From: CBDEGU01 sp965238045
Lineage (GTDB): Bacteria; Acidobacteriota; Terriglobia; Bryobacterales; UBA6623
Assembly: GCA_965238045.1 (NCBI GenBank)
Contig: CBDEGU010000012.1
Span: 62,001 to 126,000, forward strand
Direction of reading: 5' to 3'
DNA length: 64,000 bases
Numbering within the stretch: position 1 is the stretch's first letter; each line of letters starts with the position of its first letter. The notes beneath the pieces are model-generated. The model saw only the letters and a list, made by a program, of their open reading frames with translations, had not been told where the DNA came from and made no database searches. Positions 8,566 to 18,335 of the stretch are shown piece after piece. A program made the position numbers and the translations under genes.

Positions 8566-11070
8566 ATGCTGTTTGCCGACAATGCCCCTGGATTGGACTG
8601 GAATGAGCGGACCGCTCTTCCTCGAACCGTCAGGGCGGTTCTCTCTTCCTTGCGCTTGTATCCGCCACCGCCGCGGGCTTGCTTTGCGGGATGGACGCAG
8701 CGGGAGTGGAAGCAAGTTCTTGAGTTTTGCGACCGAATGGGAATTACGCTCGTGCTGGCCGATCTGTGGCGGGATGAGTTCCCCGGCTGGGTTCAGCGGC
8801 GCACGGACCAAAACATTGCCGACAATCGCGCACGGCAAGAGCGGCAGTGGCTTGCCCTGGACGAACTCGAAACCGCTTTGCGCGCCGGTGGCGTGGAATA
8901 CCTGGTTCTCAAAGGCTTCACGCATGGCCAGGATTACGTGGCGGCTCCCTGGCTCCGCGTGCAGTGCGACTTCGATCTGTTCCGCGGAACCGGCACGCTG
9001 GACGCGGCCCGCCGTGTGCTAACCGGCCTGGGTTATGAAGCCATCGCGGAATGACGAAACTTTCCCTTGGATCATCTCCCCGCGATGGTGCGAAAAACGG
9101 GCTACCGATGGCAAGGAGATTTCTTCGATCCGAACCTGCCCGTTGCCATTGAGCCGCATTTTCGACTCTGGGATGAGGATACCGAGAAGCTGCCGGCCAG
9201 CGGCCTGGATCGATTCTGGGAGAGAAGGACCCATATCAGGGTCGCGGGTCGCGCGCTTCCCGCCTTGGATCCTTGCGACAGAATTTCCTATGCCGCTTTG
9301 CATGCGCTTCGTCACCTGCTGCGCGGTGATTTGAGCGTTTTCCACCTCTATGAGGTCGCCCATTTCCTGCACGCGAAGGCACACGACGAACCGTTCTGGG
9401 CCGCCTGGGCGGATCAAACCTCACCCGAGGTTCGCCGCTACTGCGCGGTAGTGTTTCAGCTCGCCCGGATGTGGTTTGGCTGCGCCTGTGCGAACCGGCT
9501 CGCAGGGGAGATCGACGAACTCCCGAAAGAAGTCCAGCAATGGTATGGCGACTACGCGGCCGCACCATTGGAAAATCAGTTCCGTCCCAACAAGCATGAA
9601 CTCTGGCTGCATCTGGCTCTGCTGCCAAGAACAACTTCAGTCTGGCCGGTGATCCGAAGGAAACTCGGTCCACTGAGTTTGCCCGCGCCGGTCGCCGGCG
9701 TACTGACGCCGAACGCACAAAAAACCATTTTTCGCAAAGGGAAAGAACAAGCGCTCTACCTTGCCCATCTGGCAAGGCGAGTCGGCCATCATGCGCGGGC
9801 GCTGCCGAGCCTGCTTGAGGGGTTCGTCAAGATCGGTTGCGGGGTTCGGCTGAGCATGGCGTTCTGGACGTACCTCGGTGCCGCCACCTTATTCCACCTG
9901 GGACTGTTCGTCTTTGTCATTCTCTACAATCTTCACTTGCTCGATTTGGGGTATCAAGAGAATTTTCTCGGCCTTCTGAGCGCCGCGATGGCGCTTGGAA
10001 GCATTGCCGGCACCTTGCCCGCGGGCTGGCTGGCTCAGCGGACGGGTTTGCGGCCGATGCTGTTGGTGTGTTTCTCGGTCACGCCGCTGGTCGCCGCCTG
10101 CCGTTCGGTGGTCAGCGGAGAACAAGCTCTGATCGGCGCCGCGTTTCTGCACGGTGTGTTGTTTGCTTTCTGGGCCGTGTGCATTGCGCCGGTGGTGGCG
10201 CAGCTTGTGCCGGAAGACTCCAGGCCTCGCGCTTTCAGCATCTTCTTTTCTCTCAGCATCGCCATGGGAATCGTCGGGGGGCTCCTGGGCGGACAGCTCC
10301 CGGATTGGATCGCGCTATGGGGCCCGGCGAGCGACTGGACGCCGAAGCAGGTTGCGTTGTTGATCGGTTGCGCCATCATGGGGACCTCGCTGCTTCTTGG
10401 CAGCAGAATCGGGAACCTGGCCAAGCCACAACGGGAGGTTTCTCGGTATCCGCGAAATCCATTTATCAAGAGATTCCTGCCCGTGATCCTGATCTGGAAC
10501 CTGGCCACGGGCGCATTCAACCCGTTTTTCAATGTGTACTTCGCGCAGCACTTGCAGTTGCAGACAAGCCAGATCGGCCAACTGTTTTCTCTCGGCCAGT
10601 TGACTCAGGCAGGCGCTGTCTTGCTGGCCCCGATCTTGTTGGTGCGTTTCGGCGTGGTCAGCGGCATAGCGGCGCTTCAAGGGGCGACGGGGCTCGGACT
10701 TGCCCTGCTGGCACTTCAGCAACCGGTGTGGCTGCCCGCTCTCGCCTACCTCTTATACATGTCGTTCCAGTGGATGAGCGAGCCGGGTATTCATAGCTTG
10801 TTGATGCAGCAGGTCGGCGAAAACGAGAGGACCGCGGCATCTTCGTTGTACTACGTGACGGTGTTCAGCGCGCACGCCGGCGCGGCGGCACTGGCCGGCT
10901 GGGCGATTACCAGGTGGGACTATTCGACGGTGCTTGTCATCGCGGCCGGGCTCGCCGTGGTGTCCGGGCTGCTGTTCCGTATAACCCTCGGAAGCTTTGC
11001 GGATACATCGCAGTCGGGCCCGCTCGCCCGAGGTCCCATGAGTCGTCGAACGGAAGAGAAAGCGCCGTGA
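8566..11070 (+). pseudogene. nucleotidyltransferase-family domain fused to MFS transporter, interrupted by in-frame TGA
   Basis: The first ~400 codons are an NTP_transf_5-like nucleotidyltransferase (GVEYLVLKGFTH, then LRVQCDFDLF, the NTase-like metal region). The same frame continues without a stop into a 10-12-helix major facilitator from about codon 426 (AFWTYLGAATLFHLGLFVFV, then LPAGWLAQRTGLRPMLLV). At 9052-9054 a TGA breaks the nucleotidyltransferase between YEAIAE and RNFPLDHLPAMVRKTG. Both sides belong to one conserved domain and share a frame. The downstream part could start at the TTG at 9067, giving a 667-residue protein with half a nucleotidyltransferase plus an intact transporter. 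The MFS half shows no damage. It follows the HprK-like gene closely. The role is probably surface-glycan or metabolite modification and export, by context only. Confidence 0.8.
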
Positions 11071-11102
11071 GCCCGATGTGGCCGGGTGGTCGCGGGCGAG
11101 AG

Positions 11103-12206
11103 TCAGCCGGAGGTCAAAGTTTCGTAGAGTTCAAGAACCCTGTGCGCGCTCCAGTCGGCGTCCTCGCGCAGCGCATTCTCTTGTGCCGCGGCCGCGATGC
11201 TCAGACGTCGCGAGTCGTCGTCAAGCAAGGCGGCGACCTGCGCGGCGAGGGCTCTGCTGTCTTTCGGCGGCGCCACCCGCGCGGCGTCGGGCATCCAAGT
11301 TTTCAAATGGCCAACGGCCGTTCCAACGGTGGGAAGGCCGGCAACCGCCGCCTCCAGGCAAACAATGGGGTCTGCCTCATAGAGCGACGAAACCAGTAGC
11401 AGATCGGCATTTTCCATCATGGGACGGAGCCGTGAGTGGGGCACAAATCCGTGAAAGTGTACCTGCTGGCTGAGCTCAAGAGTCGCCGCCAAACGCTGGA
11501 TTTTCCCGTTGAGCAGGTCTGCGCCCACGATATCCAGCCGAAAAGCAATGCCCTCGGACTGTAAGCGTTTGGCTGCGTAGAGCAGTGTGGTCTGATCCTT
11601 CACCCTGTTGAGTGTGCCAACGTGCAGGAGCCGCGCCGGCATGCCCGGGCCGCGCGGTCGTGGCCGGCGGGGAGGCCATTGGTCGGTTGCCACGCCCCAC
11701 GGAAGCCGCTCCGCCAAAATTCCGAGTTCGCGAGCCGCCAACTGCATCGCCGAACTCGGCAGGGTGATATGGGAGGCGCCGGCCACGGCCGCCCGCAGCC
11801 ACAATCTGCCTCGCCAGCTCGCTCGCTGGCCGTAAGCGGCCTCGGGCAGGGAAGCCAGCTCGCCGCCTGTGAGCCGCAGCAGCACGGGAATTCTCAGGAC
11901 CCGTCCCAGGACGGCGGCGATCGCTCCGGGGGGCGCCGCCCAGACGGCGTGGATCAGGCTGAAAGGACGCTTGCCGTGCTCGTGCACGAGCGTGGCCGCC
12001 AGACGAGCCCGGCGGGGCCGCGCTCCCGCGTTGTGCACGACTGCCCCCAGTAGCGGATAGCTGCAGGGCCGGGGCTCCTGCCGCAGGGCAAAGACGTGCA
12101 ATTCGTGTTCGCGGGCAAGCCGCTCGATCATCCACAGGAGGCAGGGGATCACTCGGACCTCCCGGCCGCGGTCCACACCGCCTGGTACGATCAGCGCGAT
12201 CTTCAT
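11103..12206 (-). CDS. GT4-family glycosyltransferase
   Basis: A 367-residue GT-B fold protein starting MKIALIVPGGVDRG. The C-terminal nucleotide-sugar half carries LLHVGTLNRVKDQTTLLYA, the RPMMENADLLLVSSLYEADP motif and the ECLEAA-type PIVCLEAAVAGLPTVGT segment, in which the second Glu of EX7E is conserved. The ATG overlaps the stop of the preceding minus-strand glycosyltransferase (ATGA at 12203-12206), so the two are translationally coupled. It ends tail-to-tail with the MFS fusion gene. A longer upstream extension of the frame overlaps the neighbour and is rejected. It probably adds one sugar to the lipid-linked repeat unit; the donor is unknown. Confidence 0.85.
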   Translation of the reverse strand: MKIALIVPGGVDRGREVRVIPCLLWMIERLAREHELHVFALRQEPRPCSYPLLGAVVHNAGARPRRARLAATLVHEHGKRPFSLIHAVWAAPPGAIAAVLGRVLRIPVLLRLTGGELASLPEAAYGQRASWRGRLWLRAAVAGASHITLPSSAMQLAARELGILAERLPWGVATDQWPPRRPRPRGPGMPARLLHVGTLNRVKDQTTLLYAAKRLQSEGIAFRLDIVGADLLNGKIQRLAATLELSQQVHFHGFVPHSRLRPMMENADLLLVSSLYEADPIVCLEAAVAGLPTVGTAVGHLKTWMPDAARVAPPKDSRALAAQVAALLDDDSRRLSIAAAAQENALREDADWSAHRVLELYETLTSG

Positions 12207-13375
12207 TTTGGAATCAGGAGTTGCTCGCAGGCCAGCCGCAGGTCGCGCCCCATCACGCTGTAAGACAATTCCTGCTCGAAATGTCTTCTTGCGGCAACCC
12301 GCAACCGGGCCCGGTCTCTGGACGACCATTCCACAAGATTTCGGGCCATCGCCGAGGCGTCGCCCGGAGGAGAAAGCGCGCCGGCCCGGCCGTTGCCGGT
12401 AATCTTCCGTAACGATGGAACATCCGTCACGATCGGTGTCGCGCCGCAGGCAAGCGCCTCGATCACCCCAAAGCCACTGCCCTCTTGATGGCTCCCCTGA
12501 ACCAAGAAATTCGCCGCTTGACACAGAGATTCCACTTCGGAATGCGGTTTTCGGCCGAGCAAGTGAACTCGTCCGCGCAATCGCGGGTCCAACTCGATGC
12601 GCCTTCGAACTTCCATCTCGAGAGGCGCGACCGTGTAGCAACACCAGAGCTGCGGGTCCGCCAACTCCTCGGCGGCAATCGCCACGGCCTCCAAGACGGT
12701 CATGGGGTCTTTGTTGCTATCGAGACGTCCCAACCAAAGCAAAGCCGGATCACCGTAAAGACCCGTTCGTCGGCGGGCTTCCCGTTGATCTCCGAGACGA
12801 AAGTGGGTGGAGCCCTCAAGGATCTCGAACACAGGCAATCCTGGGCGCAACACGCCGGATGAGAAAAATGGAGTCGCTTGCTCGCGCGCGGTGAATGTGA
12901 CCGCGTCGACGGACCGAAGTCCCCAGCGGTAGAGCGGCTTCCTCCAGCCAGTCGCGGGTGCATTCGCATGATCCTGGCAGATCATCGGCACGCCGGGCAA
13001 CCGGTGGCTCAGCCAGCGGGTCTGCAGAGGGAAGTTCAGGCCGGCTACGTGCACAACGTCAGGGGCCAGCGAAGCAACTCTCTCCGAGAGGCGCAGCGGA
13101 CAAAATAGGCGCTGAAACCATCGCCGCGAGTCCAGCCCAAATGGGACGGGTTCTCGCACGAAATGCAAATCGAAGCCCTTCTCCCGCAAAACGGCGTCCT
13201 CGTGGCAGGCCTGAACAACATGGACCTTGGCGCCGCTGCCGGCCACAGCCGCGGCCACGCCCAGGAGCGTGGGCCAGGCCTGGATCAGTTCCGCGGGAGC
13301 GCGGCGATAGATGTCGTAGTGAAAGCTGACCTGGACAATATTGAGAGAGCCGCGCGGCGCGTGGGAAGATCGCAT
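12203..13375 (-). CDS. GT4-family glycosyltransferase
   Basis: A 390-residue protein starting MRSSHAPRG, with the N-terminal Rossmann half (NIVQVSFHYDIYRRAP, VVHVAGLNFPLQTRW). The C-terminal donor half has LLWLGRLDSNKDPMTVLEA and QGSHQEGSGFGVIEALACG, where the E-x7-E pair typical of GT4 enzymes is visible. It lies in the middle of a run of overlapping minus-strand polysaccharide genes: 17 bases after the previous stop and overlapping the next gene by 4. It is presumably cytoplasmic, extending a polyprenyl-linked oligosaccharide. The start at 13375 is preferred to the open frame to 13486, which would run into the upstream gene. Confidence 0.85.
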   Translation of the reverse strand: MRSSHAPRGSLNIVQVSFHYDIYRRAPAELIQAWPTLLGVAAAVAGSGAKVHVVQACHEDAVLREKGFDLHFVREPVPFGLDSRRWFQRLFCPLRLSERVASLAPDVVHVAGLNFPLQTRWLSHRLPGVPMICQDHANAPATGWRKPLYRWGLRSVDAVTFTAREQATPFFSSGVLRPGLPVFEILEGSTHFRLGDQREARRRTGLYGDPALLWLGRLDSNKDPMTVLEAVAIAAEELADPQLWCCYTVAPLEMEVRRRIELDPRLRGRVHLLGRKPHSEVESLCQAANFLVQGSHQEGSGFGVIEALACGATPIVTDVPSLRKITGNGRAGALSPPGDASAMARNLVEWSSRDRARLRVAARRHFEQELSYSVMGRDLRLACEQLLIPK

Positions 13376-13392
13376 CGAAGACTTTTCTTGGG

Positions 13393-14535
13393 TCACTGTT
13401 CGCCGGACCCAGGGGCCGCTGTCGCCGTTCCCATCAGGGCGATGATTTCGCGCTGATAACGTTCCACTGTGAACCGGCGTTCCCATTCCCCGCGTCCTTG
13501 GGTTCCCAGTGTTTCGAGTCGTTGGAGTCCGCCTTTCAACAGCGTGACGAGGCTCGTGGCGAGAGCTTCCGCTTGCAGAGCGTGAACGAGGAGCCCGGTC
13601 TCGCCATCCACCACGATTTCGGGAATCCCCCCACTGGCGAAGGCAACGACGGGAATCCCGCGAGCGTAGGCCTCGAGTATCACCCGCGTCGTCGCCGGTT
13701 CACCGGTCGAGGGCACGACAACCACCTCAAGACTTCTGAGCAGCGGATCAATGTCATCTTGCCAGCCGGTGAACTCAACCGGCATTCCGATCGATTGCTT
13801 CTCTAAATTCCGCAGGTAGCGCTCGGCAACAGCGTCGCCGAATAGCGGTTTCCCGCAGATGACAAATCGGCTCTCGGGAATCTCTTGAAGTATGAGCCGG
13901 GCGGCCCGCAGGAATTCCGCTTGCCCCTTTTCGGGCGCGATGCGGCCCAGAACGCCGATCCGATAACCGTCCGAGCCGCGGCGATGCGGGAGCGGCTTCA
14001 AGGGACCCGCGACACCATTGAAAACGATGTGACGGCGCTCGGGTTCCACGCAGGACATCAGTGGTTCGGCCGCGTAGCGGCAGCAACTGATCAGGTGTGC
14101 CCGGCCGCCGCGAAGCGACCTCCGCGCCAGCCAAACAGATGCCGGCTGGGATAGACGATTGTGGCAGTGAAAGATCAAAGGCACTCGTTTTCGTCTTGCC
14201 GCGCGGGCGGCGGCCGGCAATACGCGCGGGCCGTTCGCGTAGAGCAAGTGCGGCTGGAAACGGCGGACTTGCTTCTCGATGGCTTGCGACAAGCGAATCG
14301 AGTCACAGGCGAATCGAATGATTTCACTCCAGGACTTGTGCCCGGAGGAATATGCGCCCAGAGGCGCCAGCACGGTATCGACGCCCATCTGGTGTGCCCG
14401 CTCGGCCATGGGTCCGGCGGAAGGCAGGCAGAGGCTCGCTTGCCAGCCCGAGCCGGCAAGGGCAGGCAGCAGATCCAGCAGACACTGCTGAGCGCCGCCC
14501 AGGTCCGAATACTGATCCAGAAAGAGCACCCTCAC
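13393..14535 (-). CDS. GT4-family glycosyltransferase
   Basis: A 380-residue protein starting at a GTG (VRVLFLDQYSDLGGAQQCLL), an N-terminal acceptor motif common in GT4 enzymes. The donor half shows IGVLGRIAPEKGQAEFLRAA, then PSTGEPATTRVILEAYARG with the conserved Glu, then the GGIPEIVVDGETGLLV loop. The start overlaps the stop of the O-antigen ligase gene (GTGA at 14532-14535), which fixes both the start and operon membership. The extended reading to 14691 is the overlap with the upstream gene and is rejected. Sugar specificity cannot be read. Confidence 0.85.
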   Translation of the reverse strand: MRVLFLDQYSDLGGAQQCLLDLLPALAGSGWQASLCLPSAGPMAERAHQMGVDTVLAPLGAYSSGHKSWSEIIRFACDSIRLSQAIEKQVRRFQPHLLYANGPRVLPAAARAARRKRVPLIFHCHNRLSQPASVWLARRSLRGGRAHLISCCRYAAEPLMSCVEPERRHIVFNGVAGPLKPLPHRRGSDGYRIGVLGRIAPEKGQAEFLRAARLILQEIPESRFVICGKPLFGDAVAERYLRNLEKQSIGMPVEFTGWQDDIDPLLRSLEVVVVPSTGEPATTRVILEAYARGIPVVAFASGGIPEIVVDGETGLLVHALQAEALATSLVTLLKGGLQRLETLGTQGRGEWERRFTVERYQREIIALMGTATAAPGSGEQ

Positions 14536-16016
14536 GTTGCGGCGCCCTCCCCGGCACTCTCCCCGGCCCGGTGCGATGCACGGCGGGCCATTGCAAGAAC
14601 GAACAACGCCAGCGGCAAGACCCGCCAATAGGTCAGAACGTCCACCGAGAGCATCTGAACGAGTTGCCCCATCCAGAAACAAAGAAACCAAGTGCCAAAG
14701 AACCGCGCGGCCGGGTCGCCGCCGCGCCTGGCTCGAAGACTTGCGGCCAGCATCGCTCCGCAGAGGGCAAGCATAATGGCCAGACCCAATAGGCCGGCCT
14801 CCACCATGATGCTCAAGTACATGTTGTCGGCGACCAGCGGTTCCCCGAAGTATGTGGTGTAAGGCAGTGTCTTGAAGCCGATTCCGGTCAACAAGATCAG
14901 TGGATGGTCAGCGATGTGCTCGAGTAAGAGGCTCCAGGTTTCGAGACGGCCGCTTAATAACTCCGCCGTGTAAGACCCGGCGTACATCACTGTGTCGGCG
15001 AGGCGCTGCCAGAAAGCCCGAAAGAACTCCGGCACCCAGAAAAAGACAACCGCCGCGCTGGCTCCGAGCACCTGCACTGCGGGGCCCAGAAAGCTCATCC
15101 AATGGGTTCGCCGCCACTCCAGCACGAGCAGTGTCGCGAGCGCCGTCATCAGATGCAGAAGCGATGATCGGGAGAACGACAGCACCAGCGCGGCAAGAAG
15201 CACCATCGACCCGAGCGCGAGCAGCGGTCTGGAAGCGATGCGCTTCCGAACTTCCGGTTGCGCCGAAGCTACGGCCGCCATGACCAGAAACATCGAGCAG
15301 AGGTTCCCCAGCATCCCAGCATCGTAGAACACACCCTGCGCTCGGCGATAGACGCCGAAAGGCAGCCACACATACTGCTGGGAAAAACCGGTCAGAGGCG
15401 GAAACTGGTAGTAGAAATCGATACACGCCCAAAGCGCGGCAACAGACGCCAGTGCGAAACCGGCCGACGCCCAGCGGAAGGAATCGATTCTGCACAGCCG
15501 CCCCGGACCGTGGACGACGAACAGGTAGATCCAGACTCCGATACCGAAAAGTCCAACCCGGGCAAGACTCAGCAGAGCAATCGTCACGCCCGTGTACCAC
15601 GCGCCAACCAGCGCCGTGGCCGAGAGCCACACCGTGAAGACGACCAGCAGTACTGTGACCGTGTCGGGCCGGATGCGCCATTCCCCGAGCCGGATGACGC
15701 CTGCCCAGATTCCCAAAACCGCGAATAGCAGCGCCAGGTGAGGTCCCGTGTTGCCAAGTTCCAGCGGAAAGGGAGGGAGCAGCAGCGTCGCAACCGCGAA
15801 GCCGATCCACCAATGCAAGGGTCTCAGCAAGATCCACCATGCTAGAGCCGCCAGCAGGAAAGGCGCCACCGCGATCAGACGGCTCTGCCCATCGGGCAGT
15901 AAGGAAATGGCCGCCGCCAGTATGCCCAGGATGATGGCGGCAGCGGACCGCGGACCCAGCCATTGCCGGCGCGGCGATTCGGAAACCGCAAAGATCGTCT
16001 CAAGACTTCCCGGCAT
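14532..16016 (-). CDS. O-antigen ligase/Wzy-type polymerase family membrane protein
   Basis: A 494-residue integral membrane protein with about 10-12 hydrophobic helices and one large periplasmic loop before the last helices (the region around ETWSLLLEHIADHPLILLTG). This is the usual architecture of WaaL/Wzy proteins, and the loop carries the typical HP-L--G-G segment before a NMYL element (VADNMYLSIMVEAGL). It would polymerise or ligate undecaprenyl-linked repeat units at the periplasmic face. It is co-transcribed with the downstream glycosyltransferase through a 4-base overlap. A second member of the same family lies at about 20.0-21.9 kb, so one could be the polymerase and the other the ligase. 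Confidence 0.85.
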   Translation of the reverse strand: MPGSLETIFAVSESPRRQWLGPRSAAAIILGILAAAISLLPDGQSRLIAVAPFLLAALAWWILLRPLHWWIGFAVATLLLPPFPLELGNTGPHLALLFAVLGIWAGVIRLGEWRIRPDTVTVLLVVFTVWLSATALVGAWYTGVTIALLSLARVGLFGIGVWIYLFVVHGPGRLCRIDSFRWASAGFALASVAALWACIDFYYQFPPLTGFSQQYVWLPFGVYRRAQGVFYDAGMLGNLCSMFLVMAAVASAQPEVRKRIASRPLLALGSMVLLAALVLSFSRSSLLHLMTALATLLVLEWRRTHWMSFLGPAVQVLGASAAVVFFWVPEFFRAFWQRLADTVMYAGSYTAELLSGRLETWSLLLEHIADHPLILLTGIGFKTLPYTTYFGEPLVADNMYLSIMVEAGLLGLAIMLALCGAMLAASLRARRGGDPAARFFGTWFLCFWMGQLVQMLSVDVLTYWRVLPLALFVLAMARRASHRAGESAGEGAAT

Positions 16017-16066
16017 TATCTTGTATACACATCATCTTGCATGCACATCGCTATCTCGTATCCGCA

Positions 16067-17209
16067 TCAAGATCCAGCCGCGTCCTGCCGCTCGGCGGCG
16101 GCGAGGGCCTCCATGCCCGCCTCACGCACCGCCTCTCGTATCTGGGCCCGGAAAATGCTTGCGGAGAAGCGCAAACTGTTCCGGCGCATCACTTCCGGGT
16201 CCCACGAGCCTTGTTCGAGTCGGTGCACCGCCGCCACCAAAGCTGGCGTCGTCTGGGGCCAGAAATATACGCCCGTTCCGCCGTCGATGACGCTCTCGGT
16301 CGCCCCGCCGCGTCCGCAACAAATCACAGGACGGCCGCAAGCTTGCGCCTCGACAGGGACCATGCCGAAATCCTCGATTCCAGGAAAGACCAAGGCACGG
16401 CAGCGGCGGTACCAGCTTCGAACCTTTCCATCGGAAACCCGGCCGGTGAAATGCACATTGCCGGGCGCGGAGGCACGCAACTCAGCCTCGAGCGTTCCCG
16501 TGCCGGCGACAACCAGGGGCCGCTGGAGCAACCGGAAAGCGTCGATCGCCAAGTCGACGCGCTTCTGCGGCTCAAGCGATGAAACGACGAGAAAGAAGTC
16601 TTCTACTCCCGCGGCTGGATCACGAGAGAAGAACTCGGTATCGACCGGCGGATAGATGACCCGTGCGTCGCGGCCGTACACCGTCCGCACTCGATTCCGT
16701 GTGTATTCTGAATTGGCGATCATCCGATCGATCGATGGGCCGCCGCGAAGGTCAAACCGCCGCAGATAAGGCGACACAACCGCCAGCGCCGCACGCTTCC
16801 AAAGGCGGCCTCTTCCGAACGAGAAATAGTGCCGCGATTCGCCCCAGAGATAACGCATGGGAGCGTGTATGTAGCTGATATGCGGAACGTCCTGGGGCGC
16901 CCGCACTCCCTTTGCCACCGCATGACTGCTGCTCAGCACAAGGTCGGCCTCTCGAATCCGCAGCGACCGCACAGCCGCGGGAAATAGCGGCAAATAGTAG
17001 CGGTATCGGGTTGCAGCGGCGGGCAGCCGCTGAAGAAACGAGGTTTGAACGACCCGGCGCTCGATCTCCTCGTGGACAGATCCTCGATTCCACAGCAGCG
17101 TATAAATCTGAGATTTCGGAAACAAACGGCACAGTTCCAAGAGAACCCGCTCGCCCCCGCGCATGCCGGTCAGCCAGTCATGCACAAGCGCTACACGCAG
17201 TTCATTCAC
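16067..17209 (-). CDS. GT4-family (WbaZ-like) glycosyltransferase
   Basis: A 380-residue protein starting MNELRVALVHDWLTGMRGGE, followed by the YIHAPMRYLWGESRHYFSF stretch characteristic of mannosyltransferase-like WbaZ enzymes. The donor half has FFLVVSSLEPQKRVDLAIDA and VFPGIEDFGMVPVEAQACGR with the EX7E pair. It overlaps the Wzz-like gene upstream by 8 bases. It is likely to add a mannose-type sugar to the lipid-linked unit. Specificity is inferred from motif resemblance and is moderate at best. Confidence 0.85.
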   Translation of the reverse strand: MNELRVALVHDWLTGMRGGERVLLELCRLFPKSQIYTLLWNRGSVHEEIERRVVQTSFLQRLPAAATRYRYYLPLFPAAVRSLRIREADLVLSSSHAVAKGVRAPQDVPHISYIHAPMRYLWGESRHYFSFGRGRLWKRAALAVVSPYLRRFDLRGGPSIDRMIANSEYTRNRVRTVYGRDARVIYPPVDTEFFSRDPAAGVEDFFLVVSSLEPQKRVDLAIDAFRLLQRPLVVAGTGTLEAELRASAPGNVHFTGRVSDGKVRSWYRRCRALVFPGIEDFGMVPVEAQACGRPVICCGRGGATESVIDGGTGVYFWPQTTPALVAAVHRLEQGSWDPEVMRRNSLRFSASIFRAQIREAVREAGMEALAAAERQDAAGS

Positions 17210-18335
17210 GCCGAGCGCCCCGAGTTTCCTGAAGGCGCAAGGCCTCTTTCTGCTGCAAGAAGCTGAACTGCAACGTTAGATACAGCAGAGAGAGCACAAG
17301 AGCCAATCCGGTGGACACAATCACGTTGAGGCCCACGCGCGGATAACTGGGGCGCTCCGGGACGACGCCGCGATCCATGATCTGCAGGCGCTCCCCGCGG
17401 GCCGACTGCATGGACCTTTCCTGCAGTAAGCGCGCTTCCGCGTCCTCCTGAATCCACCAAGCCGCCGAGCGTTCCGCCTCCAAGGCCTGTGCTTGGGCCT
17501 CGCGCTGGGCCAGCGAGACCCGAATGTGTTTGATCTCCTCGTCTAACTGGCTGACTTGCTCCCGCAGATGAGCGGTTCGGCTCTTCAACTTCCCGGTGCC
17601 GGGGGCATCGCCCTGATCCCGTGTCCCTTCGGTCTCCCCGCCGCCGGAACTGGAATGGGTTCCCACCCGTTCGCTTTGTTGACGGTCTGAACGCAGGAGA
17701 TCCAAACGCAGGATGGTCCGCGTCGATACCAAGGCTTCGAGTTCCTGGTCCAGCCCGGCAACCGGCTCTTTCTGGGCAAACAGCCGCAACTGTTTCTCCG
17801 CGTCCCGCACCCGCCGCGCGGCGTGATCGCGGGCGCGCCGCGGTGCGGCTGTTCGCGCCTCGTCACTCGCGGCGTTGAGTTCTTGGTTCAGCCGCACTGT
17901 CGCTTCGGCAAGGTATCCGGCCAGAATTTGCGCTTTCTCCGGATCCGTCAGCGTGACCCGGATCTCCAGCACTTTGGTATTGCGCGGAATTTCCACTTCC
18001 AGGATCGTCTCTTTCAAACGGGACAAAGGTTTGGGATCTTCCGGATCACGAATGCCGAGCGTCTCCACTGCCTCCTTAAAGAGTTCGTCACTGGAGGCGA
18101 ACAGAGTGTAAGTGCGCAGCGAGTCCATATAGACGGGACTCACTACTAGCGCAGAACGCGGGTCCGACGTACCGGGGGGCTCGATCAGAATTCGTGCAGC
18201 CGCCACATATTCCTTCGTCATCAGCTTGCTGCCGGCGAATGCCAGCACAGCCGCCGTAACGCAGGCGATGACCGGCACGCGCCAGCGCGCCGCCACGTGT
18301 TGCAGAAATTGATAGGCGCTAACCGGCTCCGGCAT
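17202..18335 (-). CDS. Wzz-like polysaccharide chain-length determinant/co-polymerase
   Basis: A 377-residue protein with a membrane helix near residues 20-38 (VPVIACVTAAVLAFAGSKLM), a periplasmic Wzz-type alpha/beta domain (VAAARILIEPPG, KVLEIRVTLTDPEKAQILAG) and a long coiled coil. A Pro-containing segment before the C-terminal helix (PERPSYPRVGLNVIVSTGLA) completes the Wzz signature. There is no C-terminal tyrosine kinase domain. It should set polymer length together with one of the Wzy-type proteins. It overlaps genes on both sides (8 and 17 bases), so it is firmly part of the operon. A Gly/Ser-rich stretch in the coiled coil (SSSGGGETEGTRDQG) is unusual for the family. Confidence 0.85.
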   Translation of the reverse strand: MPEPVSAYQFLQHVAARWRVPVIACVTAAVLAFAGSKLMTKEYVAAARILIEPPGTSDPRSALVVSPVYMDSLRTYTLFASSDELFKEAVETLGIRDPEDPKPLSRLKETILEVEIPRNTKVLEIRVTLTDPEKAQILAGYLAEATVRLNQELNAASDEARTAAPRRARDHAARRVRDAEKQLRLFAQKEPVAGLDQELEALVSTRTILRLDLLRSDRQQSERVGTHSSSGGGETEGTRDQGDAPGTGKLKSRTAHLREQVSQLDEEIKHIRVSLAQREAQAQALEAERSAAWWIQEDAEARLLQERSMQSARGERLQIMDRGVVPERPSYPRVGLNVIVSTGLALVLSLLYLTLQFSFLQQKEALRLQETRGARRE

